Shown: positions 1 to 8,625, counted from the stretch's first letter. The stretch: DNA of 64,000 nucleotides from Pararhodobacter sp. CCB-MM2 (GCF_001691415.1 NZ_LRRR01000019.1:22029-86028), one strand, 5' to 3'. Numbers and translations are program-made. Notes: generated by a model not told the origin, from the sequence alone.

Positions 1-229
1 GTCCGACCTCGGCCAATCGCAGACCTTGGGCGCGCGGATCGACGCGGTTCTCTCGCGCATGGCCTGCCACGGCTCGATCCGCTCGGGCCGGCAGATGCGC
101 GCCGAGGAGATGAATGCGCTGCTGCGCGAGATGGAGGCGACGCCGCTATCGGGCCAGTGCAACCACGGGCGGCCGACCTATGTGGAGCTGAAACTCTCGG
201 ATATCGAGAAGCTGTTCGGCAGACGGTGA
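1..229 (+). CDS. mutL: DNA mismatch repair protein MutL, C-terminal fragment
   Basis: The reading frame enters from outside the window (frame of base 2) and 75 codons are visible before the stop at 227-229. The fragment belongs to the C-terminal dimerisation domain of MutL, which coordinates strand incision and unwinding after MutS recognises a mismatch. Two family signatures are seen: [10 protein letters not shown], and CNHGRPTY, the local form of the C-P-HGRP motif that helps bind metal in endonuclease-type MutL proteins. The protein ends in the usual short tail. It lies 10 bases before rmuC on the same strand, so the two DNA-maintenance genes may be co-transcribed. The N-terminal ATPase is outside the window and cannot be judged. 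Confidence 0.93.
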   Translation, partial: SDLGQSQTLGARIDAVLSRMACHGSIRSGRQMRAEEMNALLREMEATPLSGQCNHGRPTYVELKLSDIEKLFGRR

Positions 230-239
230 TAGTTCGGCA

Positions 240-1373
240 ATGACCCTCGACCTCACCGATCCCCTGACCTTGGGTGCCATCGCCGCCGGGGCGCTGGTCC
301 TGCTGTTGCTCTTGGTCCTGCGCGCCGCCTCCAAGGCCGCCCGCGTCGCCGAGCCCCTGCAATGGCAAATGCAGCAATTGGGACAGCGCGTGCAGACCCT
401 GACCGATGGGCAGACCCATCTGGCCGGCGGGCTGCACCATGTCTCGGACGCGCAGGCCAAGGCACAGGCGCATATGGTCCAGCTGATGGAGCAGCGGCTG
501 GCCGAGGTCGCCGACCTCATGGGCGAGGCGCTGGAGGGTTCTGCCGTCCGCACCGCGCGCTCAATCGGTGACCTGCACGCGCGGCTTGAAGCCATCGACA
601 AGGCGCAGGCGAATATCGAGAAGCTCTCGGGCGATGTGCTGTCCCTGCAGGATATCCTGTCGAACAAGCAGACCCGCGGTGCCTTTGGCGAGATCCAACT
701 GCATGACATCGTCGCCCGCGCCCTTCCGTCCGACAGCTTCACCATGCAGGCCGTGCTGTCGAACGGCAAACGCGCCGATTGCCTCGTGCATCTGCCCAAG
801 CCCCCCGGCCCCATCGCCATCGACGCGAAATTCCCGCTGGAACCCTACGAGGCCCTGCGCAACGCCCAGACCGAGGCCGAGAAGCAGGAAGCCCGCCGCC
901 AGATGCGCGCCGCGATCCGCCACCACATGCGCGCCATCGCCGAGAAATACATCCTCGAAGGCGAGACCGCTGAGGGCGCGCTGATGTTCCTGCCCTCGGA
1001 AGCCGTCTATGCCGAACTGCACGCGAATTTCCCCGACCTCGTGCGCGAGGGCTTCGCGCTGAAGGTCTGGACCGTCTCGCCCACCACCTGCATGGCCACG
1101 CTCAACACCATGCGCGCGGTGCTGAAAGACGCCCGGATGCGCGAACAGGCCGGCGCGATCCGGGCCGAACTGGCCGCGCTTTGCGCCGATGTCGACCGGC
1201 TGGGCAACCGGGTCGAAAACCTCGACCGCCATTTCGCACAGGCGCAGAAGGACGTGGCTGAAATCCGCATCTCCGCCGACAAAGCCGGGCGCCGTGCCCG
1301 AAGGCTGGACAATTTCGATTTCGAGGAACTGGCTCAGGACGCGCCGCCGACGCGCCTCGGCCTCGACGGCTGA
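240..1373 (+). CDS. rmuC: DNA recombination protein RmuC
   Basis: This is a 377-residue RmuC-family protein, a membrane-anchored nuclease-like factor that limits recombination at inverted repeats. An N-terminal hydrophobic segment (about residues 11-29) is followed by a charged, probably coiled-coil region (about 30-130). The conserved RmuC core then contains the family phrases NKQTRGAFGE, VHLPKPPGPIAIDAKFPLE and MFLPSEAVYAEL. The stretch IAIDAKFPLE is the usual position of the restriction-endonuclease-like Asp-x-Lys element. The ATG at 240 follows mutL closely. Length is normal for the shorter alphaproteobacterial form. Confidence 0.93.
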   Translation: MTLDLTDPLTLGAIAAGALVLLLLLVLRAASKAARVAEPLQWQMQQLGQRVQTLTDGQTHLAGGLHHVSDAQAKAQAHMVQLMEQRLAEVADLMGEALEGSAVRTARSIGDLHARLEAIDKAQANIEKLSGDVLSLQDILSNKQTRGAFGEIQLHDIVARALPSDSFTMQAVLSNGKRADCLVHLPKPPGPIAIDAKFPLEPYEALRNAQTEAEKQEARRQMRAAIRHHMRAIAEKYILEGETAEGALMFLPSEAVYAELHANFPDLVREGFALKVWTVSPTTCMATLNTMRAVLKDARMREQAGAIRAELAALCADVDRLGNRVENLDRHFAQAQKDVAEIRISADKAGRRARRLDNFDFEELAQDAPPTRLGLDG

Positions 1374-1426
1374 CCCCCTTTCGCCCCCGGCCCTCGCGTG
1401 CAAAGCTGCCGCGAAAGGAGGGCTCC

Positions 1427-2593
1427 ATGGACGATACCGATTTCTCCCGCAGCGAATATGACGCGCGCCTCGCCCGGATCCGCGCCGCGATGACGGCGGC
1501 CGGCCTTGATGTGATGATCGTCACCGACCCGTCGAACATGGCCTGGGCCACGGGCTATGACGGCTGGTCCTTCTATGTGCATCAGGCCGTGGTCATCGGC
1601 CCCGACGGCCCGCCGCTGTGGTGGGGTCGCGCGATGGACGCGGCCGGCGCCCGGCGCACCGTCTGGATGGGCGAGGACGCGATCCACGGCTACGACGACA
1701 CCTATGTGCAGAACCCGGCCAAGCACCCGATGGAAACCCTGTCGGCGCTTCTGGCGCAGCACGGTTGGGCCACGGGGCGCGTGGGCGTCGAGATGGACAA
1801 TTACTATTACTCGGCCAAGGCCCATGCCGTTCTGGCCGAGCGCCTGTCGCTGGTTGATGCGACCGGGTTGGTAAACTGGCAGCGCGCGGTGAAATCCCCG
1901 GCCGAGATCGCCCGCATGCGCCGCGCCGCCCGGATCGTCGAGGCCATGCATCACCGCATCCTCGAGGTGGCCGAACCCGGCCTGCCCAAGCATCGCCTCG
2001 TGGCCGAAATCCTGCATTCCGGCACCATCGGCGTTGACGGCGCTTGGGGCGATTATCCCGCAATCGTGCCGATGGCCCCGTCCGGCATGGACGCCACCGC
2101 GCCGCATCTGACCTGGGACGACCGTCCGATGCAGGCCGGCGAGGCGCATTTCTTCGAGATCGCCGGGGTTTACCGCCGCTACCATTGCCCGATCTCACGC
2201 ACGCTCTTCTTCGGCGAGCCGCCCGCCAAGTATCGCCGAGCAGAGGAAGCGGTTCTGGAGGCAACCGATGCCGCGCTGACCACCGCCCGCCCCGGCGCCC
2301 TGTGCGAGGATCTGGCCGAGGCCTTCAACGGCACGCTGGCCAAGCACGGTTTCCACAAGGACAGCCGCACCGGCTATCCCATCGGCCTGAGCTATCCGCC
2401 CGATTGGGGCGAGCGGACGATGTCCCTGCGCAAGGGCGACAAGACCGAGCTGAAGCCGGGGATGATCTTCCACTTCATGCCGGCGCTCTGGCTGGACGAC
2501 GGTGGGATCGAGATCACCGAGCCGATCCTCATCACCGAGACCGGGGTCGAGAAGCTCTGTGACCTGCCGGCCGAGTTGTTCGTGAAGGGCTAA
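1427..2593 (+). CDS. doeA: Ectoine hydrolase DoeA (M24 pita-bread family)
   Basis: This 388-residue M24-fold protein closely matches my memory of DoeA/EutD, which opens the ectoine ring to N-acetyl-diaminobutyrate in ectoine catabolism. Family phrases seen are VTDPSNMAWATGYDGWSFYVHQ, EMDNYYYSAKAH, and GLSYPPDWGERTMSL. A creatinase-type N-domain (about 1-150) precedes the pita-bread domain. The metal ligands of true prolidases are not present: the usual Asp-x10-Asp region reads EIAGVYRRYHCPISRT and the usual ligand His region reads GYPIGLSY. This fits the metal-independent creatinase/ectoine-hydrolase branch. A strong AAGGAGGG ribosome site precedes the ATG. The usual partner doeB is about 21 kb away instead of adjacent. 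Confidence 0.85.
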   Translation: MDDTDFSRSEYDARLARIRAAMTAAGLDVMIVTDPSNMAWATGYDGWSFYVHQAVVIGPDGPPLWWGRAMDAAGARRTVWMGEDAIHGYDDTYVQNPAKHPMETLSALLAQHGWATGRVGVEMDNYYYSAKAHAVLAERLSLVDATGLVNWQRAVKSPAEIARMRRAARIVEAMHHRILEVAEPGLPKHRLVAEILHSGTIGVDGAWGDYPAIVPMAPSGMDATAPHLTWDDRPMQAGEAHFFEIAGVYRRYHCPISRTLFFGEPPAKYRRAEEAVLEATDAALTTARPGALCEDLAEAFNGTLAKHGFHKDSRTGYPIGLSYPPDWGERTMSLRKGDKTELKPGMIFHFMPALWLDDGGIEITEPILITETGVEKLCDLPAELFVKG

Positions 2594-2637
2594 CAGGCGC
2601 GGCGCCTCGCCGGCTCGATCAGTCCCGATGACATGTC

Positions 2638-2659
2638 GCCGCGCCTTTCAAGGCGCGGC
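2638..2659. terminator. Hairpin between convergent doeA and the GGDEF gene
   Basis: A perfect 10-base stem (gccgcgcctt / aaggcgcggc) sits between the two converging genes. There is no T-run on either side, so its strength as an intrinsic terminator is uncertain. Confidence 0.45.
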
Positions 2660-2683
2660 ACAATCGCCAGAATCCCTGCCCGG

Positions 2684-3733
2684 TCACGCCGGGCTGCGAC
2701 GCTCCGCGTCAGAGACAGGAACCGTCCGCGCCAATTCGCGCAGTTCCTCGCTGTCGGTCCACAGCATCATCCGGCCGCGCCCCGCCCCCTTGGAGGCATA
2801 GAGCGCGCGGTCAGCATCCGCCAACAGACCATGGCCGGAGTCGGCCGTTCCCGGCGGCACCAGCACCGCCCCCATCGACAGCGCCACCTTGCAGCGCTGG
2901 CTGTCGAACAGGATCGGCACCCGCATGTGGTCGTAAATTGTCTTGCCAACTCGGGTGAGTGCCGTTTCGTGCAGGCAGCCCGGCAGCAGCATCACGAACT
3001 CGTCGCCGCCGACCCGCGCCACCATGTCGCCGCCCCGCACGCTGGATCGCAGCTTCCCCGCAATCTCGGCCAGAACATGGTCGCCGGCGGCGTGGCCCAG
3101 CGTGTCGTTGACCTGCTTGAAATAGTCGAGGTCGATATGCACCAGCGCAAAGCCCTCGCCGGCACTGAGCAACCGCTCCAGCCCCGCCTCCATCGCGCGG
3201 CGGTTGCCCAACCCGGTCAGCGGATCGGTCATCGCCTGCGCCTCGGCCCGCGATTTGGCGCTTTGCAGCCGGTCGGCCATGCGGGTCAGCTCGCCCATGA
3301 CGGCGGTCTTGGCCTCGTGCAGGTACAGAAGTTCGATCGCCAGATCGGTGCCGGCGAAATCCGTGGCCGACAGGCCATGATCGCGCACGGCTTCGCGCAC
3401 GCCGTAGCCGAAGGACAGGTTCAAGAGCACACCGCCTTCCGCCATCAGTGGAACCGCGACGCCCTTGAAAGCCGTGCGCGGCGCCGCACGCAGGGTCATG
3501 TGCAGCTTCGGCGCCCGGACCAGCGCCATGACCGAGGCCTCATCCCCGCCATTGCGCAGCGCGAACAGCGTGTCGAGCGACTGGCCTAGTGCGCCCTCGC
3601 CCAACAGCTTCAGCATCGTCGGACCGGCACCACGGATCCGCCCGGCTGCGTCCAGCCAGAGATACATCGGCATCAGCTGCCCCAGCGAGGCATGCCCCAA
3701 GGTGAAACCGGGATGTCGCAAGTCACCATCCAT
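2684..3733 (-). CDS. HNOBA-GGDEF diguanylate cyclase, partner of the H-NOX-like protein
   Basis: This 349-residue soluble protein makes cyclic-di-GMP from GTP. Residues about 1-155 form an HNOBA (heme-NO-binding-associated) domain of PAS-like fold, ending in a helix (TAVMGELTRMADRL) that should couple it to the catalytic domain. Residues about 165-345 are a GGDEF domain with DPLTGLGNRR and an intact catalytic GGDEF at 242-246. An RGGD I-site (233-236) lies five residues upstream, so product inhibition is expected. The gene starts 15 bases after the H-NOX-like gene on the same strand, so they are probably a co-translated sensor-effector pair. This is the standard H-NOX/HaCE arrangement; the activating signal here is unclear because the partner lacks heme ligands. 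Confidence 0.9.
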   Translation of the reverse strand: MDGDLRHPGFTLGHASLGQLMPMYLWLDAAGRIRGAGPTMLKLLGEGALGQSLDTLFALRNGGDEASVMALVRAPKLHMTLRAAPRTAFKGVAVPLMAEGGVLLNLSFGYGVREAVRDHGLSATDFAGTDLAIELLYLHEAKTAVMGELTRMADRLQSAKSRAEAQAMTDPLTGLGNRRAMEAGLERLLSAGEGFALVHIDLDYFKQVNDTLGHAAGDHVLAEIAGKLRSSVRGGDMVARVGGDEFVMLLPGCLHETALTRVGKTIYDHMRVPILFDSQRCKVALSMGAVLVPPGTADSGHGLLADADRALYASKGAGRGRMMLWTDSEELRELARTVPVSDAERRSPA

Positions 3734-3748
3734 GTGTCGAAAGGCCCA

Positions 3749-4375
3749 TCAGAACGTTTCCGCCGCAAGCTCGAAGCGTTTCGCATCTTGGTGCGCGGGG
3801 TCGTGCACCACGATCTCGATACTCTCGCAGCAGGGAATTTCGTTGCCATCACAACAGTCTACGCCCTCGCCAGCGTGCTCCAGCACGGCCAAGGCGCCGT
3901 AATCATCGGCCAGCGCCCGCAGCACCCCGACCAGCACATGGCCGAAGCCAGGCAACTGCCCCCGGCACATCAGCCGGAAGCTATCCGGTCCGATCTCGCG
4001 GATCGACAGGTCCGGCACGGCAAGATCGGCCACGGCGAGGCGGCTGCGTCCCTGAAGATCGTCCAGTGAATAGAGGAAGTCGGTGAAGCTGACCCCGCCG
4101 AAGCGCAACAGCCGGCGCAGAGGCTCCATCCGCTCGTGCGAGACAAGGTAGGTGCCCAGATCCTCGAGCAGGCTTTCCTTTGGCCGCCGCAACGTCACGG
4201 CGGCCGCATCCAGCATGGAAACGGTCACTGCGTCGTCGTAATTCTGCATCGCCTCGAACCCATCGGAATCCAGAACCCGGCCGAGACCCGCGCGCAGGGC
4301 GATGTCCCGCCAGGCCGCCGGCCCGAACGAATCACTGAAGAAGCTCTGCAACGCCTTGTTTATCAGCCCGTGCAT
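3749..4375 (-). CDS. H-NOX-like sensor lacking the heme proximal histidine
   Basis: This 208-residue protein begins MHGLINKALQ, typical of H-NOX (heme nitric oxide/oxygen binding) domains. I chose the ATG at 4375 because it matches the family start and has a GAGGTGGGG ribosome site; an upstream in-frame extension is not needed. Aligned by eye to Thermoanaerobacter H-NOX, the proximal-histidine motif (FLMMMDEVH) reads FLYSLDDLQ, so His becomes Gln108. The YxSxR propionate-binding motif is also absent (region MCRGQL). A Cys/His-rich C-terminal part remains: C137, H167, C174, C175, C182, C183. Known H-NOX sensors regulate the cyclase encoded next to them, here the GGDEF gene. This one probably does not bind heme normally and may sense redox state or zinc. 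Confidence 0.82.
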   Translation of the reverse strand: MHGLINKALQSFFSDSFGPAAWRDIALRAGLGRVLDSDGFEAMQNYDDAVTVSMLDAAAVTLRRPKESLLEDLGTYLVSHERMEPLRRLLRFGGVSFTDFLYSLDDLQGRSRLAVADLAVPDLSIREIGPDSFRLMCRGQLPGFGHVLVGVLRALADDYGALAVLEHAGEGVDCCDGNEIPCCESIEIVVHDPAHQDAKRFELAAETF

Positions 4376-4450
4376 GCCATTCCCCACCTCGTAACGCGAA
4401 CAGCGTCGCGCGAAGCCCCTAAGAAAAAGCAAACGCCCGAGCGTTTCCGA

Positions 4451-5137
4451 TCACCCGAGGCCAAGAAGCGCGGGAATATGGCCGATGTCGGGCCGAACCG
4501 CATCCGCCAGATCCTCAAGATCCGAGGTCACCGCCACCCCCGTCAGCACGGCCAGAGTGCGCATCCCGGCGGCGTGACCGGCCTCCAGATCGTGGCGCGA
4601 GTCCCCGACCATCAGCACCTGCGCCGGCGCAACACCGCAGTGCCGGGCGAAGGCCAGCAGCATACCAGGCGCCGGTTTCCCGCCATGACCGCTGTCAAAT
4701 CCCGAAATGAAATCAAACAGATCGTCCAGCCCGGCCACATGGCGACGCGCCACCGCCTCGTAATCATTGGTGGCGATGCCTAGCTTCAGCCCGCCCGCGC
4801 GCAGGCCCTGCAACAGCGGCCGCAAGGGCACCGCCGGCGCCAGGGGGGCCGTCGCCGCCGAACGGGCAATCTCGGCCTCCAGCGCGGCGGCGGGGTGGCC
4901 GGCCGCGGGGGCGATCAGGGCCGCGACCTCGGCCCCGGTTCCGGCAATGACCGGCGAGGCCGGCAGGAACCGCGCGGTCTCCAGATCATAGAGCATCGCC
5001 TCGGCGATTGCCTGTTGCCGGGCCGTGTCGCCCGGTGCGAGGCGCGCCAGCAGATCGCGGGCCCAGGCGCCCCAGGTGGCCTGAAAATCGAACAGCGTGC
5101 CGTCCTTGTCGAACAGGATCGCGCGAATGTCTTGCAT
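4451..5137 (-). CDS. HAD-superfamily hydrolase, phosphoglycolate-phosphatase-like
   Basis: This 228-residue haloacid-dehalogenase phosphatase carries the motifs in order: nucleophile motif DKDGTLFDF near the N-terminus, ATNDY (motif II), a Lys in GGKPAPG (motif III), and GDSRHDLEAG (motif IV). A helical cap inserted after motif I matches the Gph/PGP type, which dephosphorylates 2-phosphoglycolate and similar small phosphates. The substrate cannot be fixed from sequence. It lies 23 bases after the DUF3572 gene and may share its transcript. The H-NOX-like gene follows on the same strand. Confidence 0.85.
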   Translation of the reverse strand: MQDIRAILFDKDGTLFDFQATWGAWARDLLARLAPGDTARQQAIAEAMLYDLETARFLPASPVIAGTGAEVAALIAPAAGHPAAALEAEIARSAATAPLAPAVPLRPLLQGLRAGGLKLGIATNDYEAVARRHVAGLDDLFDFISGFDSGHGGKPAPGMLLAFARHCGVAPAQVLMVGDSRHDLEAGHAAGMRTLAVLTGVAVTSDLEDLADAVRPDIGHIPALLGLG

Positions 5138-5160
5138 GGGTCGAAGTCCGTGAGAGAGGG

Positions 5161-5445
5161 TCAGGTCCAGTGATACTCGGCGCCGCCGGGCAGCGATTGA
5201 CGCGCCTGTCCGGGGGTCTCGGGAGGCACGTCGAGCGCGGCGCAGGCTTCCAGCAGCAGGGCCTCGTCCGTCATCAGGAAATCCAGCACCGCCAGCAGAA
5301 GGCCCGGATCGGTCAACCGACTGCGCAGGCTTGCCGGGTTCTCACCGGACCAGCCGAGGAAGCTGCCGATGCGCCCGTGATCCTCGGCCAGCCAGGCAAG
5401 GACAGAGGCGGCGAAGGCCTCGGCGGAATCTTGCGACATTGCCAT
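5161..5445 (-). CDS. DUF3572 family protein
   Basis: This is a small acidic protein of about 94 residues (MAMSQDSAEAFAASVLAWLAED) matching the alphaproteobacterial DUF3572 family, whose function is unknown. It is predicted to be all-helical and cytoplasmic, with no signal peptide. I chose the ATG at 5445 because GGGGA sits six bases upstream; a GTG at 5457 would add four residues. It is divergent from pleD with a roughly 200-base gap between them, an arrangement I recall as common in Rhodobacterales. Confidence 0.75.
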   Translation of the reverse strand: MAMSQDSAEAFAASVLAWLAEDHGRIGSFLGWSGENPASLRSRLTDPGLLLAVLDFLMTDEALLLEACAALDVPPETPGQARQSLPGGAEYHWT

Positions 5446-5652
5446 CGAAATCCCCACAAAATGGCCAAATGGTAAACAACGGGAAAGGTTTCGTTAACTT
5501 CTTGCCCGCTATCTAGGAGCTACGTTCCATGAACTGCGTGTACAAGGGAAATGACCGCGCCAACAGCTTTGTCGACGACAGGGCGCGCGGCGGAGATCCG
5601 CCCCTCCGGAAAAGGGCTGGCGAGTATCCGGAACGTTGAGGCAGGACATCGC

Positions 5653-7050
5653 ATGACAGGCAGGATTCTCATCGTAGACGATCTGGCGACCAACAGGATC
5701 ATCCTGAAGGTTAAGCTGAACGCGGCCTGTTACGAGACCTTGCAGGCGGCGACCGGGGCGGAATGCCTTCGGATCGCTCATGACGAACAGCCACGGCTGA
5801 TCCTTCTCGACATGGAGCTACCGGATCAATCTGGGATCGAGGTCTGTCGCCAATTGCGCGCCAATCCGGTAACGACGCATATCCCGGTGGTCATCATCAC
5901 CGCTTCCACCGACCGTGAGGCGCGTCTGCGCGCGCTTCAGGCGGGGGCGGACGAATTCCTCACCAAACCCCTGAATGAGGTCATCCTGCTGGCCCGCATC
6001 CGCGCCCTTCTGCGCGCGCGCGAAACCGAGGCCGAGCTGCGCCTGCGGTCCGAGACCTGGGGCGCGCTGGATCTGGCCGAGGATCAGGGCGTGTTCGAGA
6101 TGCCCGGTCGCGTCGGCCTGATCGCGGCCGAACCCGCGATTGCCATCGCCTGGCGTTCCGCCTTAGCCCCGCATCTGAAGGAACGGCTGGTGGTCCTGAC
6201 CCCGGCCGCGGCCCTCGGGCCGATGTCCGACAGTGCGGTGCCGGATTTCTTCCTGATTGCCGCGGATCTTGGGGCGCAGGGCTCGGGCCAGCGGTTGATC
6301 GCGGATCTGCGCTCGCGCCGGCCCAGCCGGCATGCGGCGATGGCATTGGTCTTGCACAAGGCCGACCCCGAAGTTGCGGCGATGGCGCTGGATGTCGGCG
6401 CCTCCGACCTGATCCCGCTGCCCATGGACGCCGAGGAAACCGCGCTGCGCATCGGCCTCCATGTCGCCCGCAAACGCCGCGCCGACCAGCTGCGGCAGGC
6501 GGTGTCGGACGGGCTGCGCATGGCGGTCACGGATTCGCTGACCGGCCTCTATAACCGGCGCTATGCCTTGGCCCATCTCGACCGGATCGCCGTGCGCGCG
6601 CAGGAAACCGGGCGGCCCTTCGCGGTGATGCTGCTGGACCTCGACCGGTTCAAATCGGTGAACGACACCTTCGGCCATGCCGCCGGCGATGCGGTGCTGG
6701 AGAGTGTCGCGACCCGGCTGCGCGACAATTTGCGTCCGTCGGATCTGGTGGCGCGGATCGGCGGCGAGGAATTCCTCGTGGTGTTGCCGGAAGCGACGCT
6801 CGCGACCGCGCGCAGTACGGCCGAGCGACTGTGCCGGACGGTGGCCGCTGCCACGGTCCCCCTGCCCGGCCGCGACGGCTCGGTCGAGGTCACCATTTCC
6901 GTCGGTCTGGCGCTGGGACCCGTGGCCGGCCAGCCGGTGTCACGTGGGGGCGAGGCGCTGGCACAAGACATGCTGGCCCGCGCCGATGCCGCCCTCCTTG
7001 CCGCAAAGGCAGAGGGCCGCAATCAGGTGACGATCTCGAACGCGGCCTAA
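5653..7050 (+). CDS. pleD: PleD-type response regulator diguanylate cyclase
   Basis: This 465-residue protein has the PleD layout: receiver, pseudo-receiver, GGDEF. The first receiver (about 1-120) has the acidic pair in LIVDD, the phospho-acceptor Asp53 in LLDMELPD, and the Lys in LTKP. The second receiver-like domain (about 150-280) lacks the acceptor region, as in Caulobacter PleD, where it serves dimerisation. The GGDEF domain (about 295-460) has DSLTGLYNRR, an active-site GGEEF and an RPSD I-site just upstream. The start at 5653 (MTGRILIVDD) is preferred over an upstream extension. In Caulobacter PleD controls the swarmer-to-stalk transition; here it is the second c-di-GMP synthase of the window. 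Confidence 0.92.
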   Translation: MTGRILIVDDLATNRIILKVKLNAACYETLQAATGAECLRIAHDEQPRLILLDMELPDQSGIEVCRQLRANPVTTHIPVVIITASTDREARLRALQAGADEFLTKPLNEVILLARIRALLRARETEAELRLRSETWGALDLAEDQGVFEMPGRVGLIAAEPAIAIAWRSALAPHLKERLVVLTPAAALGPMSDSAVPDFFLIAADLGAQGSGQRLIADLRSRRPSRHAAMALVLHKADPEVAAMALDVGASDLIPLPMDAEETALRIGLHVARKRRADQLRQAVSDGLRMAVTDSLTGLYNRRYALAHLDRIAVRAQETGRPFAVMLLDLDRFKSVNDTFGHAAGDAVLESVATRLRDNLRPSDLVARIGGEEFLVVLPEATLATARSTAERLCRTVAAATVPLPGRDGSVEVTISVGLALGPVAGQPVSRGGEALAQDMLARADAALLAAKAEGRNQVTISNAA

Positions 7051-7063
7051 GCGCCCACGAGAA

Positions 7064-7088
7064 ACGCCGCCCCGATCAAGGGCGGCGT
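7064..7088 (-). terminator. Hairpin between convergent pleD and the CpxP-like gene
   Basis: A 9-base perfect stem (acgccgccc / gggcggcgt) with a 7-base loop. A short T-run (TTTC) follows it only when read on the minus strand, so it probably ends the sigma-factor operon and may act weakly on pleD. Confidence 0.55.
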
Positions 7089-7119
7089 CGATGGTCAAAG
7101 CCGGATTCTGGCGGTCAGC

Positions 7120-7620
7120 TCAGTCGTCCCAGCGTTCTTCCAGCTCATCGGCCATGTCGGACCGTTGTGCCGGCGTCAGCGCGGCCAGCTGCGCGGCAAA
7201 GGCGGCATTCGCGGCGTCGATCCGCCGTTGCAGCGCATCGCGGTCCCCCTGCATCAGCGCGGCAAATTGTGCTGGATCGAAGGGTTCGCTGCGCAGGGCG
7301 GCCAAGAGGGATGCGTTCATCGCCGCGGCCCGCTCGCGCCGTTCTTCGCGGCTGGGACGTTCGCCCATCGGCCCCATGTCGCGTGAGCGCTCGCGCAGTT
7401 CGCTGCGGGCTTCGCGCGGCAGCGCATGCCACAAGGCCCGGATGTCCGGCTGACCCGGAGGGCCGGGCTCGAACTGCTTGGCGCGCCAGGCGCCACCGGC
7501 CAGCACGCCGATGACCAGCAGGTTCACCGCCAGAGAGGCGATCAGCGCCAGCCGCAGGCGGCGGCCCGGCTTGCGGGGTTTCGGCGCCGGGGCGTCGGGG
7601 GTGTTCAGGGGATCGCTCAT
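7120..7620 (-). CDS. CpxP/Spy-like periplasmic metal-sensor family protein
   Basis: This 166-residue protein has one N-terminal membrane segment (about residues 22-44, LRLALIASLAVNLLVIGVLAG). A charged helical periplasmic domain follows, with LTPAQRSDMADELEERW near the end, the CpxP/Spy LTxxQ-type signature. Such proteins are often annotated as periplasmic heavy-metal sensors or envelope chaperones. It is the last gene of a minus-strand group after the anti-sigma-like gene (7-base gap), so it may help that pair monitor envelope or metal stress. The low-His, Arg/Glu-rich sequence gives no clear metal site. Confidence 0.75.
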   Translation of the reverse strand: MSDPLNTPDAPAPKPRKPGRRLRLALIASLAVNLLVIGVLAGGAWRAKQFEPGPPGQPDIRALWHALPREARSELRERSRDMGPMGERPSREERRERAAAMNASLLAALRSEPFDPAQFAALMQGDRDALQRRIDAANAAFAAQLAALTPAQRSDMADELEERWDD

Positions 7621-7627
7621 GGCCGCC

Positions 7628-8059
7628 TCAATCGGTCTCGGTGTCGAGCAGGCTCAGCAGCTCGGACCCGGTGGAATACTGGAACCCGCTGGTCGAGGAG
7701 GACCAGTCGGACAGGCTGGGCGACACGCTGGCGGCGCCCTGCCAGAAGGAGCTGACGAGATCAGCGGTCGGCCCCGGCGCGGCGAAGCCGATCCAGATGC
7801 CCGCCAACCCGGCCACGCCCATGCCCGCCAGTGAGGGGGCGCCGCCGAATTCGGTCAGCAGCCCCTTCAGACGGGCGAAGAACCCGCCCCGGACCGGCGG
7901 CGCGGCCACCGCTTGCGTGGCCAGCGCGGCCGACATCAGCCGGGCCTCGAAACTTGCGGACAGGGGCGGCGGCGCCTCGGCGCGGGCCTCGGCGAACAGG
8001 GCGTCCAGACCGTCGTCGCCAAACGGGTCCGTGCTGTGCTTTTCCAGATCGCGTGTCAT
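7628..8059 (-). CDS. Putative membrane-anchored anti-sigma factor
   Basis: This 143-residue protein overlaps the ECF sigma gene by four bases (ATGA), so translation is coupled. It starts with an acidic cytoplasmic part (DPFGDDGLDALFAEARAEAP, a common opening of short anti-sigma proteins). One hydrophobic segment follows at about 85-100 (LAGMGVAGLAGIWIGFAA), then a Ser-rich tail of about 40 residues. I see no zinc-binding H-x3-C-x2-C motif. The anti-sigma role is inferred from position, topology and coupling rather than a recognised domain. Relatives are sometimes mis-annotated as dihydroorotate dehydrogenase, which nothing here supports. Confidence 0.6.
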   Translation of the reverse strand: MTRDLEKHSTDPFGDDGLDALFAEARAEAPPPLSASFEARLMSAALATQAVAAPPVRGGFFARLKGLLTEFGGAPSLAGMGVAGLAGIWIGFAAPGPTADLVSSFWQGAASVSPSLSDWSSSTSGFQYSTGSELLSLLDTETD

Positions 8060-8625
8060 CGTTCATACCCCAATTCATCGCGCCGCCCGGACAAAAGCTC
8101 GGCCAGCCGTCGTTTCCCCCGCGCGGTGAGGCTTTCCACGGCCTCGACGCCGATCCCCATCGCGGTGCCGATTTCGGGGTTCGACATCCCCTCAAGATGG
8201 CGCAGCACCACCGCCACGCGCTGCCTGTCCGGCAACAGGGCCAGCGCTTCGTCCAGCGCGCGGCGCCTCTCGCCATCGATCATCGTCTCGACCACGCCCG
8301 GAGACGGGTCATCAGGCTCGGCGATCTCGTCGAAATCGACGCCCCGCCGCCGCCGCAACCGGTCGGTCGCCAGATTCACCGCCACGCGATGCAACCATGT
8401 CGAGGGCTTGGCCCCGCCCGGCTCCCACCGTGGTGCGATCTTCCACAGCCGCAGCATTGCCTCTTGCGTGACATCCTCGGCCTCGGCCGCGTCCTGCAAC
8501 AGGCGTTGCGTCACGCGCAGAACGCGCGGCGCCAGCCGTTCGACAAGCAGCCGGGCCGCCTGCGGATCGCCGGCAGCGTATTGCACCAGCAGCGCATCGT
8601 CGCTGAGGCCCTCGGTCGAAGTCAT
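8056..8625 (-). CDS. ECF-type RNA polymerase sigma factor
   Basis: This is a sigma-70 family protein of about 189 residues with only regions 2 and 4. Region 2 holds the core-binding helix (AEDVTQEAMLRLWKIAP) and the -10-reading part (STWLHRVAVNLATDRLRRRR). Region 4 has LPDRQRVAVVLRHLEGMSNPEIGTAMGIGVEAVESLTARGKRRL, written here only as its landmark order: a helix-turn-helix at about 130-180. I prefer the ATG at 8625 (MTSTEGLSDD); the ATG at 8649 would add eight residues, and neither has a strong ribosome site. It is followed by the anti-sigma-like gene with ATGA overlap and preceded by the EF-hand gene on the same strand. Confidence 0.87.
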   Translation of the reverse strand: MTSTEGLSDDALLVQYAAGDPQAARLLVERLAPRVLRVTQRLLQDAAEAEDVTQEAMLRLWKIAPRWEPGGAKPSTWLHRVAVNLATDRLRRRRGVDFDEIAEPDDPSPGVVETMIDGERRRALDEALALLPDRQRVAVVLRHLEGMSNPEIGTAMGIGVEAVESLTARGKRRLAELLSGRRDELGYER

